DNA of 60,430 nucleotides from DASRDZ01 sp035652335 (GCA_035652335.1 DASRDZ010000004.1:1-60430); one strand, 5' to 3'; positions 7,342 through 16,440 are shown, counted from the stretch's first letter. The notes: generated from the sequence alone by a model not told the origin. Numbers and translations: made by a program.

Positions 7342-8664
7342 GTGAGCCTGGACCCGCAGCCCGCCCGTCGCGGCGGCCGCGCCGCGCGCCTGCTCTCCGC
7401 CGTCGCCACCGACATCACCCCGCTGCGCCTCTCCCGCGACTACCGGCTGATCTGGAGCGGCAACCTGGTGAGCACGGCGGGGCGGCAGATCACCATCGTC
7501 GCCCTGCCCTACCAGGTCTTCCTGCTCACCCGCTCCTCGCTGGCGGTGGGTGCCATCGGGCTGGTGCAGCTCGTCCCCCTGGTCGCCCTGTCGCTGATGG
7601 GCGGGGCCATCGCCGACCAGGTCGACCGCCGCAAGCTGCTGGTCGCCACCAACTGCGGCATGGCCGCCTGCTCGCTGCTGCTCAGCCTGGGCGCCTTCGG
7701 GCACTGGGCCACCCTGCCGTACCTCTACGCCGTGGCGGCCTGCAGCTCGGCGTTCTCCGCCGTCGACCAGCCCACCCGCAGCGCGACCATCCCCAACCTG
7801 GTGCCGCGCGAGCACCTGGCCAGCGCCATCGCCCTCAACATCTCGGCCTTCACCGTCACGGTGATCGTCGGGCCCGCGGTGGGCGGCGTCATCGTCGCCA
7901 GCGCGGGGGTCGGCACCGCCTACCTCGTCGACGTCGTCAGCTTCGCTGCGGTGATCGCGGCCGCCCTGGCCATCGCCCCGCAGCCGCCGCAGGGGTCGAG
8001 GCGCGAGCCGGTGCTGCGCTCCATTCGCGAGGGCCTCGACTACACCTGGCACCAGCGCATCGTGCTGGGCGGCTTCGCCGCCGACATCGTGGCCATGGCC
8101 TTCGGCATGCGCCGCGCGCTCTATCCGGTTCTGGCCACCTCTGTCTACAAGCAGGGCGCCGTCGCCCTCGGCCTGCTCTCCTCGGCGATGGGGGTGGGGG
8201 CGATGGTGGCCTCGCTCACCGCCGCCTGGGTGTCGCGCTCGCGGATGCTCGGGCGCGTGGTGGTGTGCACCGTCGCGGTGTGGGGGCTCACCGTGGTGGC
8301 GCTGGGCCTGGCGCCGTCGCTGTGGTGGGCGCTGGCCGCGCTCGCGGTCGGCGGCGCCATGGACTCCTGGTCGGCGGTGGCGCGCAGCACCGCGATGCAG
8401 ATGGTCACCCCCGACCGCCTGCGCGGCCGCGTGTCGGCCGTGTACTCCATGGTGGTGGTGGGCGGCCCGAGCCTCGGCGACATCGAGTCCGGCTCGGTGG
8501 CCAGCGCCTTCAGCCCCGAGGTGTCGATCGTCTCCGGCGGCCTGGCCGTGCTGGTGGGCATCGGCGCGGTGGCGGCGACCAATCCCGAGCTGTGGCGCTA
8601 CCGGGCGCCGGTGCGCCGCCCCGAACCCCTGGAGGACGCCGAGGCCGCGGCCGCCGAGGTCTGA
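7342..8664 (+). CDS. MFS transporter, EntS-like exporter family
   Basis: A 440-residue major facilitator protein resembling the EntS/MFS_3 group of siderophore and small-molecule exporters. About 11-12 hydrophobic helices are visible. The loop GGAIADQVDRRKLL after helix 2 is the family motif A equivalent, and TPDRLRGRVSAVYSMVVVGG in the C-terminal half is typical of EntS-like proteins. The start is GTG 7342, which places a short basic N-terminus before RLSRDYRLIWSGN. No biosynthetic partner lies next to it, so the substrate is unknown. It is divergent from the MscS gene and transcribed toward the crotonyl-CoA reductase gene. Confidence 0.85.
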   Translation: MSLDPQPARRGGRAARLLSAVATDITPLRLSRDYRLIWSGNLVSTAGRQITIVALPYQVFLLTRSSLAVGAIGLVQLVPLVALSLMGGAIADQVDRRKLLVATNCGMAACSLLLSLGAFGHWATLPYLYAVAACSSAFSAVDQPTRSATIPNLVPREHLASAIALNISAFTVTVIVGPAVGGVIVASAGVGTAYLVDVVSFAAVIAAALAIAPQPPQGSRREPVLRSIREGLDYTWHQRIVLGGFAADIVAMAFGMRRALYPVLATSVYKQGAVALGLLSSAMGVGAMVASLTAAWVSRSRMLGRVVVCTVAVWGLTVVALGLAPSLWWALAALAVGGAMDSWSAVARSTAMQMVTPDRLRGRVSAVYSMVVVGGPSLGDIESGSVASAFSPEVSIVSGGLAVLVGIGAVAATNPELWRYRAPVRRPEPLEDAEAAAAEV

Positions 8665-8774
8665 CGCGCTGCGTCGAGGCGCGGCAAAGTTCGCTCCGTG
8701 TATCGTCCTTCGTGCGGCGACCGCCGGGGTGCACGCGGCGCCGACGTTGTCTCTGTGGGAGGTTGAGGTTCGCA

Positions 8775-10025
8775 ATGCTCGACAGGGTGGAGGTCACCAG
8801 GCTCGGCGAGATGCCCCCGCTCGGCATCGTCCCCGAGCGGATGCTGGCGCAGCTCATCCGGCCGGAGCGCTACGGGGAGCCCAAGGCGGCCTTCGCCGTC
8901 GAGGAGGTCGACACCCCGCTGCCCCGCGCCGGCGAGGCGCTCGTCTACGTCATGGCCGCCGGCGTCAACTACAACAACGTCTGGGCGTCCCTCGGCCGCC
9001 CCGTCGACGTGGTGGCGGCGCGCCAGAAGGCGGGCGAGGAGGAGCCCTTCCACATCGGCGGCAGCGACGCGTCGGGCATCGTCTGGGCGGTCGGCCCCGG
9101 CGTCACCAACGTCAAGGTCGGCGACGAGGTGGTGGTGCACTGCGGGGTGTGGGATCCCAAGGATCCCTGGATCACCTCGGGCGGCGACCCCATCGTCGCG
9201 CCGAGCAACCGGATCTGGGGCTACGAGACCAACTGGGGGTCGTTCGCCCAGTTCACCCGGGTGCAGGCGCACCAGCTCCTGCCCAAGCCGCCCCAGCTTC
9301 CCTGGGCCTCGGCGGCCGCCTACATGCTGGTGGGCGCCACCGCCTACCGCATGCTCTGCGGCTGGCCGCCCCACACCGTGCGCAAGGACGACGTCGTCCT
9401 CATCTGGGGCGGCAGCGGCGGCCTCGGCTCGCAGGCGATCCAGATCGTCAAGGCCAAGGGCGGCATCCCCGTGGCCGTGGTCTCCGGCGAGGAGAAGGGC
9501 GAGTACTGCAAGAAGCTCGGCGCCGTCGGCTACATCGACCGGCGCAGCTTCGACCACTGGGGCCCCATGCCCGACCCCGACGACCTCGACGCCTACAACG
9601 CCTGGATCAAGGGGGTGCGCGTCTTCGGCAAGGCGATCTGGGACGTCCTCGGTGAGCGCCGCTCGCCGCGGCTCATCTTCGAGCACCCCGGCGAGGACAC
9701 CATCCCCACCTCCATCGTGCTGGTCGACAACGGCGGCATGGTGGTGATCTGCGCCGGCACCACCGGCTACCTCGCCACCGTCGACCTGCGCTACCTCTGG
9801 ATGCGCCAGAAGCGGCTGCAGGGCTCGCACTTCGCCAACGACGAGCAGTGCGCCGCCTTCAACGAGATGGTGGCGCGCGGTGAGGTCGACCCCTGCCTGT
9901 CGCAGGTGTTCGCCTTCGAGGACGTCGGCACCGCGCACCAGCTCATGTACGAGAACCGCCACCCCAGCGGCAACATGGCCATCCTGGTCGGCGCCCGCGA
10001 CGCCGAGCAGGTCACCGTCGACTAG
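8775..10025 (+). CDS. ccrA: Crotonyl-CoA carboxylase/reductase
   Basis: A 416-residue enoyl-thioester reductase of the medium-chain dehydrogenase fold, carboxylating crotonyl-CoA to ethylmalonyl-CoA with NADPH. Recognisable blocks are GVNYNNVWASLG at residues 63-74 (from memory this holds the CO2-binding asparagine of the Kitasatospora enzyme), the WGYETNWGSFAQF segment, and the NADPH site IWGGSGGLGSQAIQ near 209-222. Length matches Ccr (about 415-450). The ATG at 8775 is preceded by GGGAGG. No other ethylmalonyl-CoA pathway gene is adjacent, so it could serve either acetate assimilation or extender-unit supply. Its stop overlaps that of the convergent patatin gene. Confidence 0.93.
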   Translation: MLDRVEVTRLGEMPPLGIVPERMLAQLIRPERYGEPKAAFAVEEVDTPLPRAGEALVYVMAAGVNYNNVWASLGRPVDVVAARQKAGEEEPFHIGGSDASGIVWAVGPGVTNVKVGDEVVVHCGVWDPKDPWITSGGDPIVAPSNRIWGYETNWGSFAQFTRVQAHQLLPKPPQLPWASAAAYMLVGATAYRMLCGWPPHTVRKDDVVLIWGGSGGLGSQAIQIVKAKGGIPVAVVSGEEKGEYCKKLGAVGYIDRRSFDHWGPMPDPDDLDAYNAWIKGVRVFGKAIWDVLGERRSPRLIFEHPGEDTIPTSIVLVDNGGMVVICAGTTGYLATVDLRYLWMRQKRLQGSHFANDEQCAAFNEMVARGEVDPCLSQVFAFEDVGTAHQLMYENRHPSGNMAILVGARDAEQVTVD

Positions 10026-10972
10026 GCGGTCAGCAGCGCCGCCAGCTGGTCGAGGTCCCGGTCGCGCTCGGCGATGAGGCGCGCGGCCTCGGCCCGCAGC
10101 AGGTCGACGTTGTCGTCGCTGGCGTCGTCGAGGTGGTCGCTGGCGCGCTGCAGCTCGACCTGCATGCGCACGTAGCGAGCCGGCTGCAGCAGCTCGCGCA
10201 TCTGCAGGTGGGTCATCTCGCTGGCCCCGTCGATGACCACATGCAGGATGACGCGAGCCCAGTGGGCCAGGCCCCAGTCGCGAACCTCGTGGTGCGGATA
10301 GGCGCGCGTGGTGTCGCCGGTTCCCAGTGAGACCACCAGCACCTCGGCGCCCGGGTTGCGGCGCTGCACCTCCGCGTAGGCGCACATCGCCGGGTTGTTG
10401 GCGCAGACGCCGCCGTCGATCAGCAGCCGGTCCTGGGCCGGCTCGCCGGTGCGCACGGCCACCGGCTCGAAGTAGGTGGGCGCGGCCGACGTGGCGCGCG
10501 CGGCGATGCGCATCGGCACGTCGTGCGACGGGTCCTCACGGGCGTTCCAGGTGCTCAGCAGGTACACGTCGCGGTTCAGCAGGTCGTAGCTGGTCACCAG
10601 CACGTCGACGGTCGCGGCGGAGATGGGCGTGTCGCCGAAGAAGCGGTTCAAGGTGCCGTCGATGTGGTCGGAGTTGTAGCGCTCGTGCAGGAGTGCGTGC
10701 CAGGGGTTGTGCGTGTCGCGCACGAAGATGTTCTGACCCGCCTTCTCGTACATCTCGATGACGTGCTCGGTGCGCATCACCGGCTCGCCGCGGCCGTCGG
10801 GGAGCGCCAGCCCGAGGGCCAGCAGGCCGCCGGTCGAGGTTCCCGCGAGCACGTCGAAGAGCCTGCAGACCGGCCGGCCGGTGCGCCGCTCCAGCTCGGC
10901 GAGCACCAGCGCGGGGATGATGCCGCGGATGCCGCCGCCGTCGACGGACAGGACGCGCACGGGTCGGGTCAC
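10022..10972 (-). CDS. Patatin-like phospholipase
   Basis: A 316-residue lipid acyl hydrolase with the Ser-Asp dyad. The oxyanion loop DGGGIRG is at residues 11-17, the nucleophile elbow GTSTGG at 44-49 (Ser46), and the catalytic Asp lies in IDGGVCANNP near residue 186. No signal peptide is seen, so it probably acts on membranes from the cytoplasm. The start GTG 10972 is set by a TACAAT -10 box ending 8 bases upstream and by family alignment; longer readings have no similarity. It resembles CapV-type patatins in outline, but no nucleotidyltransferase or other CBASS gene is adjacent. A secreted ceramidase-like gene lies just upstream on the same strand. Confidence 0.9.
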   Translation of the reverse strand: MTRPVRVLSVDGGGIRGIIPALVLAELERRTGRPVCRLFDVLAGTSTGGLLALGLALPDGRGEPVMRTEHVIEMYEKAGQNIFVRDTHNPWHALLHERYNSDHIDGTLNRFFGDTPISAATVDVLVTSYDLLNRDVYLLSTWNAREDPSHDVPMRIAARATSAAPTYFEPVAVRTGEPAQDRLLIDGGVCANNPAMCAYAEVQRRNPGAEVLVVSLGTGDTTRAYPHHEVRDWGLAHWARVILHVVIDGASEMTHLQMRELLQPARYVRMQVELQRASDHLDDASDDNVDLLRAEAARLIAERDRDLDQLAALLTA

Positions 10973-10980
10973 GGCCGGCG

Positions 10981-10986
10981 ATTGTA
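10981..10986 (-). promoter_or_regulatory. -10 box of the patatin gene (TACAAT)
   Basis: Near-consensus TACAAT ends 8 bases upstream of the GTG start at 10972, predicting a leaderless message separate from the ceramidase gene upstream. Confidence 0.55.
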
Positions 10987-11025
10987 CCTGCGACCGCCGG
11001 ACCGCAAGCCTGCGAACGAAGCCGC

Positions 11026-12861
11026 CTACTGCGGGAACGGCGACGGCAGGGCGGTGCCGTCCCCGAAGGGCCAGGGCTGCTGCGGGGTGGGACCGGCGGG
11101 CAGCAGATCCGTGGCGGTGAGCGCGGTGCAGTTCGGCGCCGGCGCGGCGGCGCCGTAGGGCGCGGCGTTGCCGGTGGCGGTGAAGCCGAGCGACTCGGCG
11201 AGCGCCGTCATCGAGCACATCACGTGGTCGCCGTACTGGGCGGCGACGTTGAACAGCGCGTTGTCGTTGCCGGGGTTGCTGGCCGTGATCCACGGGTACT
11301 CGCTGGTCGGTGCGATCAGGTAGCCGAGCTGGTCGTTGGCGAGGCCGAAGGTGAAGAACGCCTGCATGCCGCTGACGAGGTTCTGCACGCCGAAGCGGAT
11401 GTCGGGATAGGCCTCGCCGGGGGCGGCGGTGAGCAGCACGTCGCCGATGCGGTGCGCCGACACGAAGGTGCCGATCACGCTGCCGGTCAGCCAGGGCGGC
11501 GTGGCGCTGCGGTAGGCACCGTAGCCGCGCACCGGCACCTCACCGGAGTAGCTGGCGCCGAGCAGGGCGCCGTTGGTGCCCTCCTCGCGGGTCATCACCT
11601 CGTCGCTGGCCACGCCGCTGCCCTTGACAGGGACGGCGGTGGCCACGGCCTGGGTCACCCACGGCGCCAGCAGGTGGGTGTAGGTGTCGAGCTGGTCGAC
11701 GTCGCAGCTCTCCTGCCCCGGCTGGCCGCACTGCGGGTTGGAGGTGGGCCGGGGCGGCTGGCTGCGGCCGACGTCGGCGACCATGGTCACCGCCACCGGC
11801 TCGGCCAGCGCCTGCTCGGTGGCGCGGGCGACGCGGCCCGGCCAGTCGGCGGAGTAGAGCACGTTGCCGCCGCCCATCACGGTGGCGTGGGCCGCGTAGT
11901 TGACCAGCGTGCCGAGCATGTCGCCGTCGCCGTCCACCGCCTGCAGCACGCGCAGCTGGGTGTCGACGGCGCCGTCGTCGTAGCCGGTGGCGGTGTCCAT
12001 GCCGAACTGGCTGTGCACCATGTCCTCGCCGGGCGTGGCCGTCCCGGCGACGTAGCCGCCGGCGGCGGGGGTGGGGATCGCCGGCGTGTCGCTGCCCACC
12101 AGCAGCTGGGCGGGGACGCGCCTGGCGTAGGCGGCGTCGAGCGCCCTGACCGCCTGGTCGTGGACGTATTGGAGATAGTCGACAGGAACTCCGCCCCAGA
12201 GGCCGATCAGGTCGGGGCCCGCATGGCTGTGGTCGCTGTTGACGACGATGGAGTCGAACGGCACGCCGGTGTCGTGGCTGACCTGCTGGCGGATGTCGTC
12301 GATGCCGTAGGGGCCCTGCTTGTAGGCGGTGAACGTGCCCTGGTTCTCCAGCGCGGCCAGCAGCAGCGTGTGCCCCTGCCTGTCGCTCACCGACATGGCG
12401 CGCACGTAGAGGTTCTCGACGCTGCCGTCGCCGTCGACCAGCGGTCCCGTCGACTGGCGGGTGGGGAAGATGCCGTAGCCGCCCAGGTGGAAGTTGTGCG
12501 CCTGCGGGGCCAGGTCGGCGGGGTTGGGGTCGAGCGGCTCCTTGTCGAAGCCGACGCGCCAGGGCAGGTTCTTGTTGTGCACGGCACCCTGTCCGCCGGC
12601 GCTGCTGCCGGGGACCGCGGCGGCGGTCGAGGCCGCGTGGGCGGCCGCGGTGGGCGCGGGCGCCGTGGCGGGGAACTCGCGGAGGACCGCATCGGCCTGG
12701 GCCGCGCGCTGGGCGGCGACCTGCTGGGCGGGTGTCGCAGCGGCCGGGGCTGATCCCCGGGCGGCCGGGATGGCGACGCCGAGGGCGGCGGCGGTGGCGG
12801 CCGCGCTCAGCGCGGCGAGGGCGCGACGGCGCCGCGGCAGGGTGGGCAGGTGCACGGGCAT
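11026..12861 (-). CDS. Secreted neutral/alkaline ceramidase-like hydrolase
   Basis: A 611-residue exported protein related to neutral ceramidases, zinc amidases that split ceramide into sphingosine and fatty acid. The N-terminus has Arg-rich, hydrophobic and AlaArgGly features of a signal peptide (possibly Tat-like, with RRRR before the hydrophobic core), then an Ala-rich linker to about residue 95. The zinc motif NSDHSHAGPD lies near 208-217 and VNYAAHATVMG further on supplies another family histidine. The usual C-terminal Ig-like domain of classical ceramidases seems shortened or absent. It is downstream of an amidohydrolase gene (40-base gap). Actual lipid specificity cannot be told. Confidence 0.8.
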   Translation of the reverse strand: MPVHLPTLPRRRRALAALSAAATAAALGVAIPAARGSAPAAATPAQQVAAQRAAQADAVLREFPATAPAPTAAAHAASTAAAVPGSSAGGQGAVHNKNLPWRVGFDKEPLDPNPADLAPQAHNFHLGGYGIFPTRQSTGPLVDGDGSVENLYVRAMSVSDRQGHTLLLAALENQGTFTAYKQGPYGIDDIRQQVSHDTGVPFDSIVVNSDHSHAGPDLIGLWGGVPVDYLQYVHDQAVRALDAAYARRVPAQLLVGSDTPAIPTPAAGGYVAGTATPGEDMVHSQFGMDTATGYDDGAVDTQLRVLQAVDGDGDMLGTLVNYAAHATVMGGGNVLYSADWPGRVARATEQALAEPVAVTMVADVGRSQPPRPTSNPQCGQPGQESCDVDQLDTYTHLLAPWVTQAVATAVPVKGSGVASDEVMTREEGTNGALLGASYSGEVPVRGYGAYRSATPPWLTGSVIGTFVSAHRIGDVLLTAAPGEAYPDIRFGVQNLVSGMQAFFTFGLANDQLGYLIAPTSEYPWITASNPGNDNALFNVAAQYGDHVMCSMTALAESLGFTATGNAAPYGAAAPAPNCTALTATDLLPAGPTPQQPWPFGDGTALPSPFPQ

Positions 12862-12901
12862 CGCCCAGTACAGACCGCCGCGTGCGGCGCGATCTTGCGG
12901 C

Positions 12902-14197
12902 TCAGTCGGTCCAGGTGGAGGCGCCGAACGCGGCCGGCGTGAGCAGCTGCGGCACGCCGCCCGTCTGGCGCACCACGCGACCGCCCTTGACCACCAGACG
13001 GACGCGCTCGACGTCTCCCATCAGCGCGATGTCCTGCAGGGGGTCGCCCTGGACGGCGACGATGTCCGCCTGCCTGCCGGGCTGCAGCGTGCCGATCTCG
13101 TCCTCGAGGCCGAGCAGGCGGGCGGGCACGCTGGTGGCGGACAGCAGCGCCTGCATCGGCGACATGCCGCCCTCGACCATGAGGGCCAGCTCGCGACCGT
13201 TGCCGCCGTGCTCGCCGACGCCGGAGTCGGTGCCCAGCGCCACCTGCACGCCCGCCTCCACGGCGGCGCGGAAGCGCTCCATGTGCACCCGGCCGACGCG
13301 CTCCGCCTTCTCGACCATCTCGTCGGGGATCGCCCCGGGCCGGCGCTTGGCGATGGCGGCGACGTCGCGCGGCGCCACCAGGGTGGGCACGAGGTATGCG
13401 CCCTTCTCCTTCATCATCGCGATGCCCTCCTCGTCGAGGAGGCAGCCGTGCTCGATGCTGCGAACGCCGCCGAGCAGCGCGTTCTTGATGCCCTGCGCCG
13501 ACATGGCGTGGGCCAGCACGTGCTTGTGGTGCACGCCCGCCTCGTGCACGGCGGCGGCGATCTCCTCGACGGTGAACTGCGGCGTGTCGGGCAGGTCGCC
13601 GGGCGAGAGGACGCCGCCGCTGGTGCAGAGCTTGATGTTGTCGGCGCCGGCGCGCAGGACCTCGCGGACGCGCCGCCGCATCTCGTCGACGCCGTCGACG
13701 CGCGAGTGGGGGATGTCGAGGGTGCTGTCGATGTACAGCTCGCAGGCGCAGGGCATCATGGGGTCGGCGTGGCCTCCGGTCTGGCTGAGGATGGCCACGC
13801 TGAGCCGCATCCGCGGCCCGGGGAAGAAGCCCTTCTCGACGGCCATCCGCACGCCCACCGGGGTGCCGCCGGCGTCGCGCACGGTGGTGAACCCCGCCTG
13901 CAGGGTGGCCCGGCTGTGCGGGATGGCGTGCAGTAGGGTGAAGGAGCGCGGCGACATCAGCATCCGCGTCAGGTTCATGCCGGTCTGCATGGCCAGGTGG
14001 ACGTGCATGTCCATCAGGCCGGGGAGCACGGTGAGGTCGTCCGCCTCGACGGTGACGGCCTCGTTGGGGATGCGCACCTCGCTGCGCGCGCCGGCGGCGC
14101 TGATGCGGCCGTCCTCCCACACCACCACCGCGTTCTCCACCGGGTCGCGCCCGGTGCCGTCGATGAGCCGGTCGGCGAGCAGTGCCATGGATGGCAT
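12902..14197 (-). CDS. Metal-dependent amidohydrolase (imidazolonepropionase/prolidase-like)
   Basis: A 431-residue amidohydrolase-superfamily enzyme. The metal-binding MDMHVHLA block (H65, H67) is at residues 62-69, VLAHAMSAQGI and IEHGCLL supply the later histidines, and LGTDSGVG near 317 holds the catalytic Asp. Such proteins hydrolyse cyclic amides or Xaa-Pro dipeptides. The start ATG 14197 has the ribosome-binding sequence GGGAGG ten bases upstream; an internal ATG at 14188 is an alternative. It lies between an aminotransferase gene upstream and the ceramidase-like gene downstream, all on the minus strand with short gaps, suggesting one transcript. Confidence 0.85.
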   Translation of the reverse strand: MPSMALLADRLIDGTGRDPVENAVVVWEDGRISAAGARSEVRIPNEAVTVEADDLTVLPGLMDMHVHLAMQTGMNLTRMLMSPRSFTLLHAIPHSRATLQAGFTTVRDAGGTPVGVRMAVEKGFFPGPRMRLSVAILSQTGGHADPMMPCACELYIDSTLDIPHSRVDGVDEMRRRVREVLRAGADNIKLCTSGGVLSPGDLPDTPQFTVEEIAAAVHEAGVHHKHVLAHAMSAQGIKNALLGGVRSIEHGCLLDEEGIAMMKEKGAYLVPTLVAPRDVAAIAKRRPGAIPDEMVEKAERVGRVHMERFRAAVEAGVQVALGTDSGVGEHGGNGRELALMVEGGMSPMQALLSATSVPARLLGLEDEIGTLQPGRQADIVAVQGDPLQDIALMGDVERVRLVVKGGRVVRQTGGVPQLLTPAAFGASTWTD

Positions 14198-14226
14198 CGC
14201 GGCTGGTCCTCCCGTGGGCGTTGTGG

Positions 14227-15639
14227 TCAGAAGCTGCCGCAACCCCCGGCGCCGCGGGCGGCGTCGAGGTCGGGCAGCGAGTCGAAGCGCGGGAAGCTGC
14301 GCAGGTCGGTGGTGGGCAGGAAGTCGCCGGTGGCGTGGTCCTGCACGTAGTCGAGGCGCGGGCCGCGGGCGGTCAGGCCGTCGAGGGCGTCGCACAGTGC
14401 GTCGACGTCCTCGTGCGTGGTGCCGATGCCGAAGGAGGCGCGCACCGCGCCGGGGACGTGGGCGTGCTCGCCGCGGCGCAGCTCGTTGCGCACCTCGGTG
14501 GCCTGCCTCGGGGTGATGCCGAGCAGGTGCGTGATGTACGGATGGGCGCAGAAGCAGCCGTGGCGGACGCCGATGGCGTGCTCGGCGCTGAGCGCGGCGG
14601 CGACCAGGGCGTGGTGCAGCCCGGCCACGGTGAATGTGCAGACGCCGAGGCGGTCGATGCCGTCGCCCCGCCAGAGGCGGTGCACGGTGACCTGGGGAAT
14701 CCCGTCCAGCCGGGCGTCGAGGTGGGAGAGGAGGTCGCGCTCGTGCAGCGCCACCGCGTCCATGCCGCAGCGCTCCAGCTCGGTGCAGGCGGCTCCCAGG
14801 GCCACGGCGCCGAGCACGTTGGGGGAGCCGGCCTCGTGGCGGTCGGGGAGGTGCGTCCAGAGCACGTCGTCGAGGGTGACGAAGTCGACCGCACCGCCGC
14901 CGGCGAGGAGCGGGTCGGCGTCCTCCAGCAGCCGCCGCGGGGCGACGAGGGCGCCGGCGCCGAAGGGGGCGTACATCTTGTGGCCGCTGATGGCGAGGCA
15001 GTCGATCCCGTCGCGCTGCATGTCGATGGCGCGGTGCGGGGCGAGCTGGGCGGCGTCGACGACGAACAGCGCGCCGGCCGCGTGGGCGATGGCGGCGACC
15101 TCGGCGATCGGGAAGACCTCGCCGGTGACGTTGCTGGCACCCGTCATGGCGACCACCTTGACGTCGTGCCGGCGCATCGCCTCCTGCGTTGCGTCGAGGA
15201 GGGCCTCCGGCGCCGGCGGTGGTGGGATGTGCACGACCTCCGCGACGCGCCGCCAGGGCAGCAGGTTGGCGTGGTGCTCGACGGCGGTGGTCAGCACCAC
15301 CTCGCCGGGCGCGATGCGCAGCGCGTGCGCCAGCGTGTTGAGCGCGTCCGTGGTGTTGCGGACGAAGATGACCACATCGTCGTCGCCGGCGTTGACGAAG
15401 CGGTGCACGGCGAGGCGGGCCGCCTCGTAGAGCCGCGTCGACGTCTGCGAGGCGAAGCCGGCGCCGCGGTGCACGCTCGAATACCAGGGGAGCGCCGCGG
15501 TGACCGCCTCGACCACCGCCTCCATCGCGGGCGCCGACGCGGCCAGGTCGAGGTTGACGTAGCGCTTGGCCCCGCCGGCGGCCAGGGGCACCTGGAGGTC
15601 GCGGCCGGCCAGGGCGGGAAGGGGATGGAGGGCTGCCAC
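14227..15639 (-). CDS. Class V aminotransferase, cysteine desulfurase-like
   Basis: A 470-residue PLP enzyme of the SufS/NifS fold group. The Schiff-base lysine is in AISGHKMYAPFG near residue 220, VEHHANLLPW and DAAQLAPH are PLP-site motifs, and a cysteine-containing loop HGCFCAHPY occupies the position of the desulfurase active-site loop. The C-terminus carries an extra segment ending GAGGCGSF, which standard SufS lacks. No suf genes are adjacent, so it may be a desulfurase, a selenocysteine lyase or an unrelated class V enzyme. The start GTG 15639 has TACGCT 6 bases upstream. Confidence 0.82.
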   Translation of the reverse strand: MAALHPLPALAGRDLQVPLAAGGAKRYVNLDLAASAPAMEAVVEAVTAALPWYSSVHRGAGFASQTSTRLYEAARLAVHRFVNAGDDDVVIFVRNTTDALNTLAHALRIAPGEVVLTTAVEHHANLLPWRRVAEVVHIPPPPAPEALLDATQEAMRRHDVKVVAMTGASNVTGEVFPIAEVAAIAHAAGALFVVDAAQLAPHRAIDMQRDGIDCLAISGHKMYAPFGAGALVAPRRLLEDADPLLAGGGAVDFVTLDDVLWTHLPDRHEAGSPNVLGAVALGAACTELERCGMDAVALHERDLLSHLDARLDGIPQVTVHRLWRGDGIDRLGVCTFTVAGLHHALVAAALSAEHAIGVRHGCFCAHPYITHLLGITPRQATEVRNELRRGEHAHVPGAVRASFGIGTTHEDVDALCDALDGLTARGPRLDYVQDHATGDFLPTTDLRSFPRFDSLPDLDAARGAGGCGSF

Positions 15640-15645
15640 GTCCGC

Positions 15646-15651
15646 AGCGTA
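15646..15651 (-). promoter_or_regulatory. -10 box of the class V aminotransferase gene (TACGCT)
   Basis: TACGCT ends 6 bases before the GTG at 15639, so the aminotransferase-amidohydrolase-ceramidase run may start as a leaderless transcript here. Confidence 0.4.
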
Positions 15652-15668
15652 GCGCGAAGGCTCGCGCC

Positions 15669-16115
15669 TCACCGCGGCCCGGCGATCTCCTCGACGCGCC
15701 GCCTCCGCCGCCGCAGCGCCAGACCGTGGCGCAGCCAGGCGCCCTCGCGCCACGCGCCCACCGCGAAGATCGCCGCGGCGAGGAGCATGGCGATGCCCAG
15801 CCACCGCGGGCTGAGCACGGTGAGGGTGGTTCCGGCCGAGATCAGCACCACCGCCGCCCCGGCGAAGACGAGCATGGCCAGCCCCAGGCCCGCCAGCCGC
15901 ACGTGCTCGCGGACGTCCGGCAGGCCGCGCCGCAGCCCCAGTGCGCGCATCCAGTCGGGCGGCTGCGTCGCCCGCCCGCCCGTCCCCGGCGTGCGGTGGC
16001 TCGGCGGCACCGGGACGCCGGCGCGTGCGCGCCGCCGGACGAAGATCACCCCGGCGAGCAGCGCCACCCGGGTCAGCATCCTGAGGATCAGCGCGAAGGG
16101 CATCGTGATTCGCAC
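15669..16115 (-). CDS. Hypothetical two- to three-helix membrane protein
   Basis: A 148-residue basic membrane protein that I do not recognise. Hydrophobic stretches are at about 6-26, 73-95 and 103-120; the loops and both ends are Arg-rich. Start choices are GTG 16115 and ATG 16103, four codons later; neither has a clear ribosome-binding site. It ends 29 bases before the aminotransferase start and may be cotranscribed, although a -10 box in the gap suggests the latter has its own promoter. It is divergent from the RAM-domain gene. Confidence 0.55.
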   Translation of the reverse strand: MRITMPFALILRMLTRVALLAGVIFVRRRARAGVPVPPSHRTPGTGGRATQPPDWMRALGLRRGLPDVREHVRLAGLGLAMLVFAGAAVVLISAGTTLTVLSPRWLGIAMLLAAAIFAVGAWREGAWLRHGLALRRRRRRVEEIAGPR

Positions 16116-16440
16116 CAGATCATCCCGCAGCGCGCGGCAACCGGCGTCGGACGATCAGCGCGTGGCGGGTGCCCCACCCCTGAGCGGGCGAACCGTTTCC
16201 GGTCCGCCCGCCAGGAAGGGGTGAAGTGCGACAGAGGGGCGTGGGGCTGGCACGCCGCGGCCGATGCTCGGCGGTGGCCCTCTCCCCAGAAAGCCACGAT
16301 CACCACAACCGCGCCCCCATTCTGCCACCCCGCGCGCTCCTCGCGTCCTCCCCGAGCACGCGCGAAACCGTTCCGGAACCCCCCGGCGCACCGTGCTACA
16401 GTCCCCGCGCAACCCAGACCCGGACGCGGAGGAGCCGACC
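16116..16440. other. Intergenic region with a strong hairpin
   Basis: A 325-base gap between divergent starts. It contains a 12-base stem hairpin (16184-16211), a 10-base palindrome GTTCCGGAAC (16370-16379), and a TACAGT -10-like box at 16397-16402 that could drive the RAM-domain gene. I see no gene, tRNA or known riboswitch in it. Confidence 0.5.
16184..16211. promoter_or_regulatory. Stable hairpin in a divergent intergenic region
   Basis: GCGGGCGAACCG and CGGTCCGCCCGC form a 12-base stem with one mismatch around a TTTC tetraloop. Because it lies upstream of both flanking genes it is not an expected terminator. It may be a cis-acting RNA element, an operator, or the end of an unseen small RNA. 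Confidence 0.45.

Noticed and set aside
10022..10972. Patatin as the effector of a CBASS antiphage system
   Set aside because: No CD-NTase, Cap2/Cap3 or other defence gene is adjacent; neighbours are metabolic and secreted hydrolases.
14182..16224. A plus-strand open frame of 680 codons
   Set aside because: It is the mirror of the class V aminotransferase and neighbouring genes, which carry clear active-site motifs.
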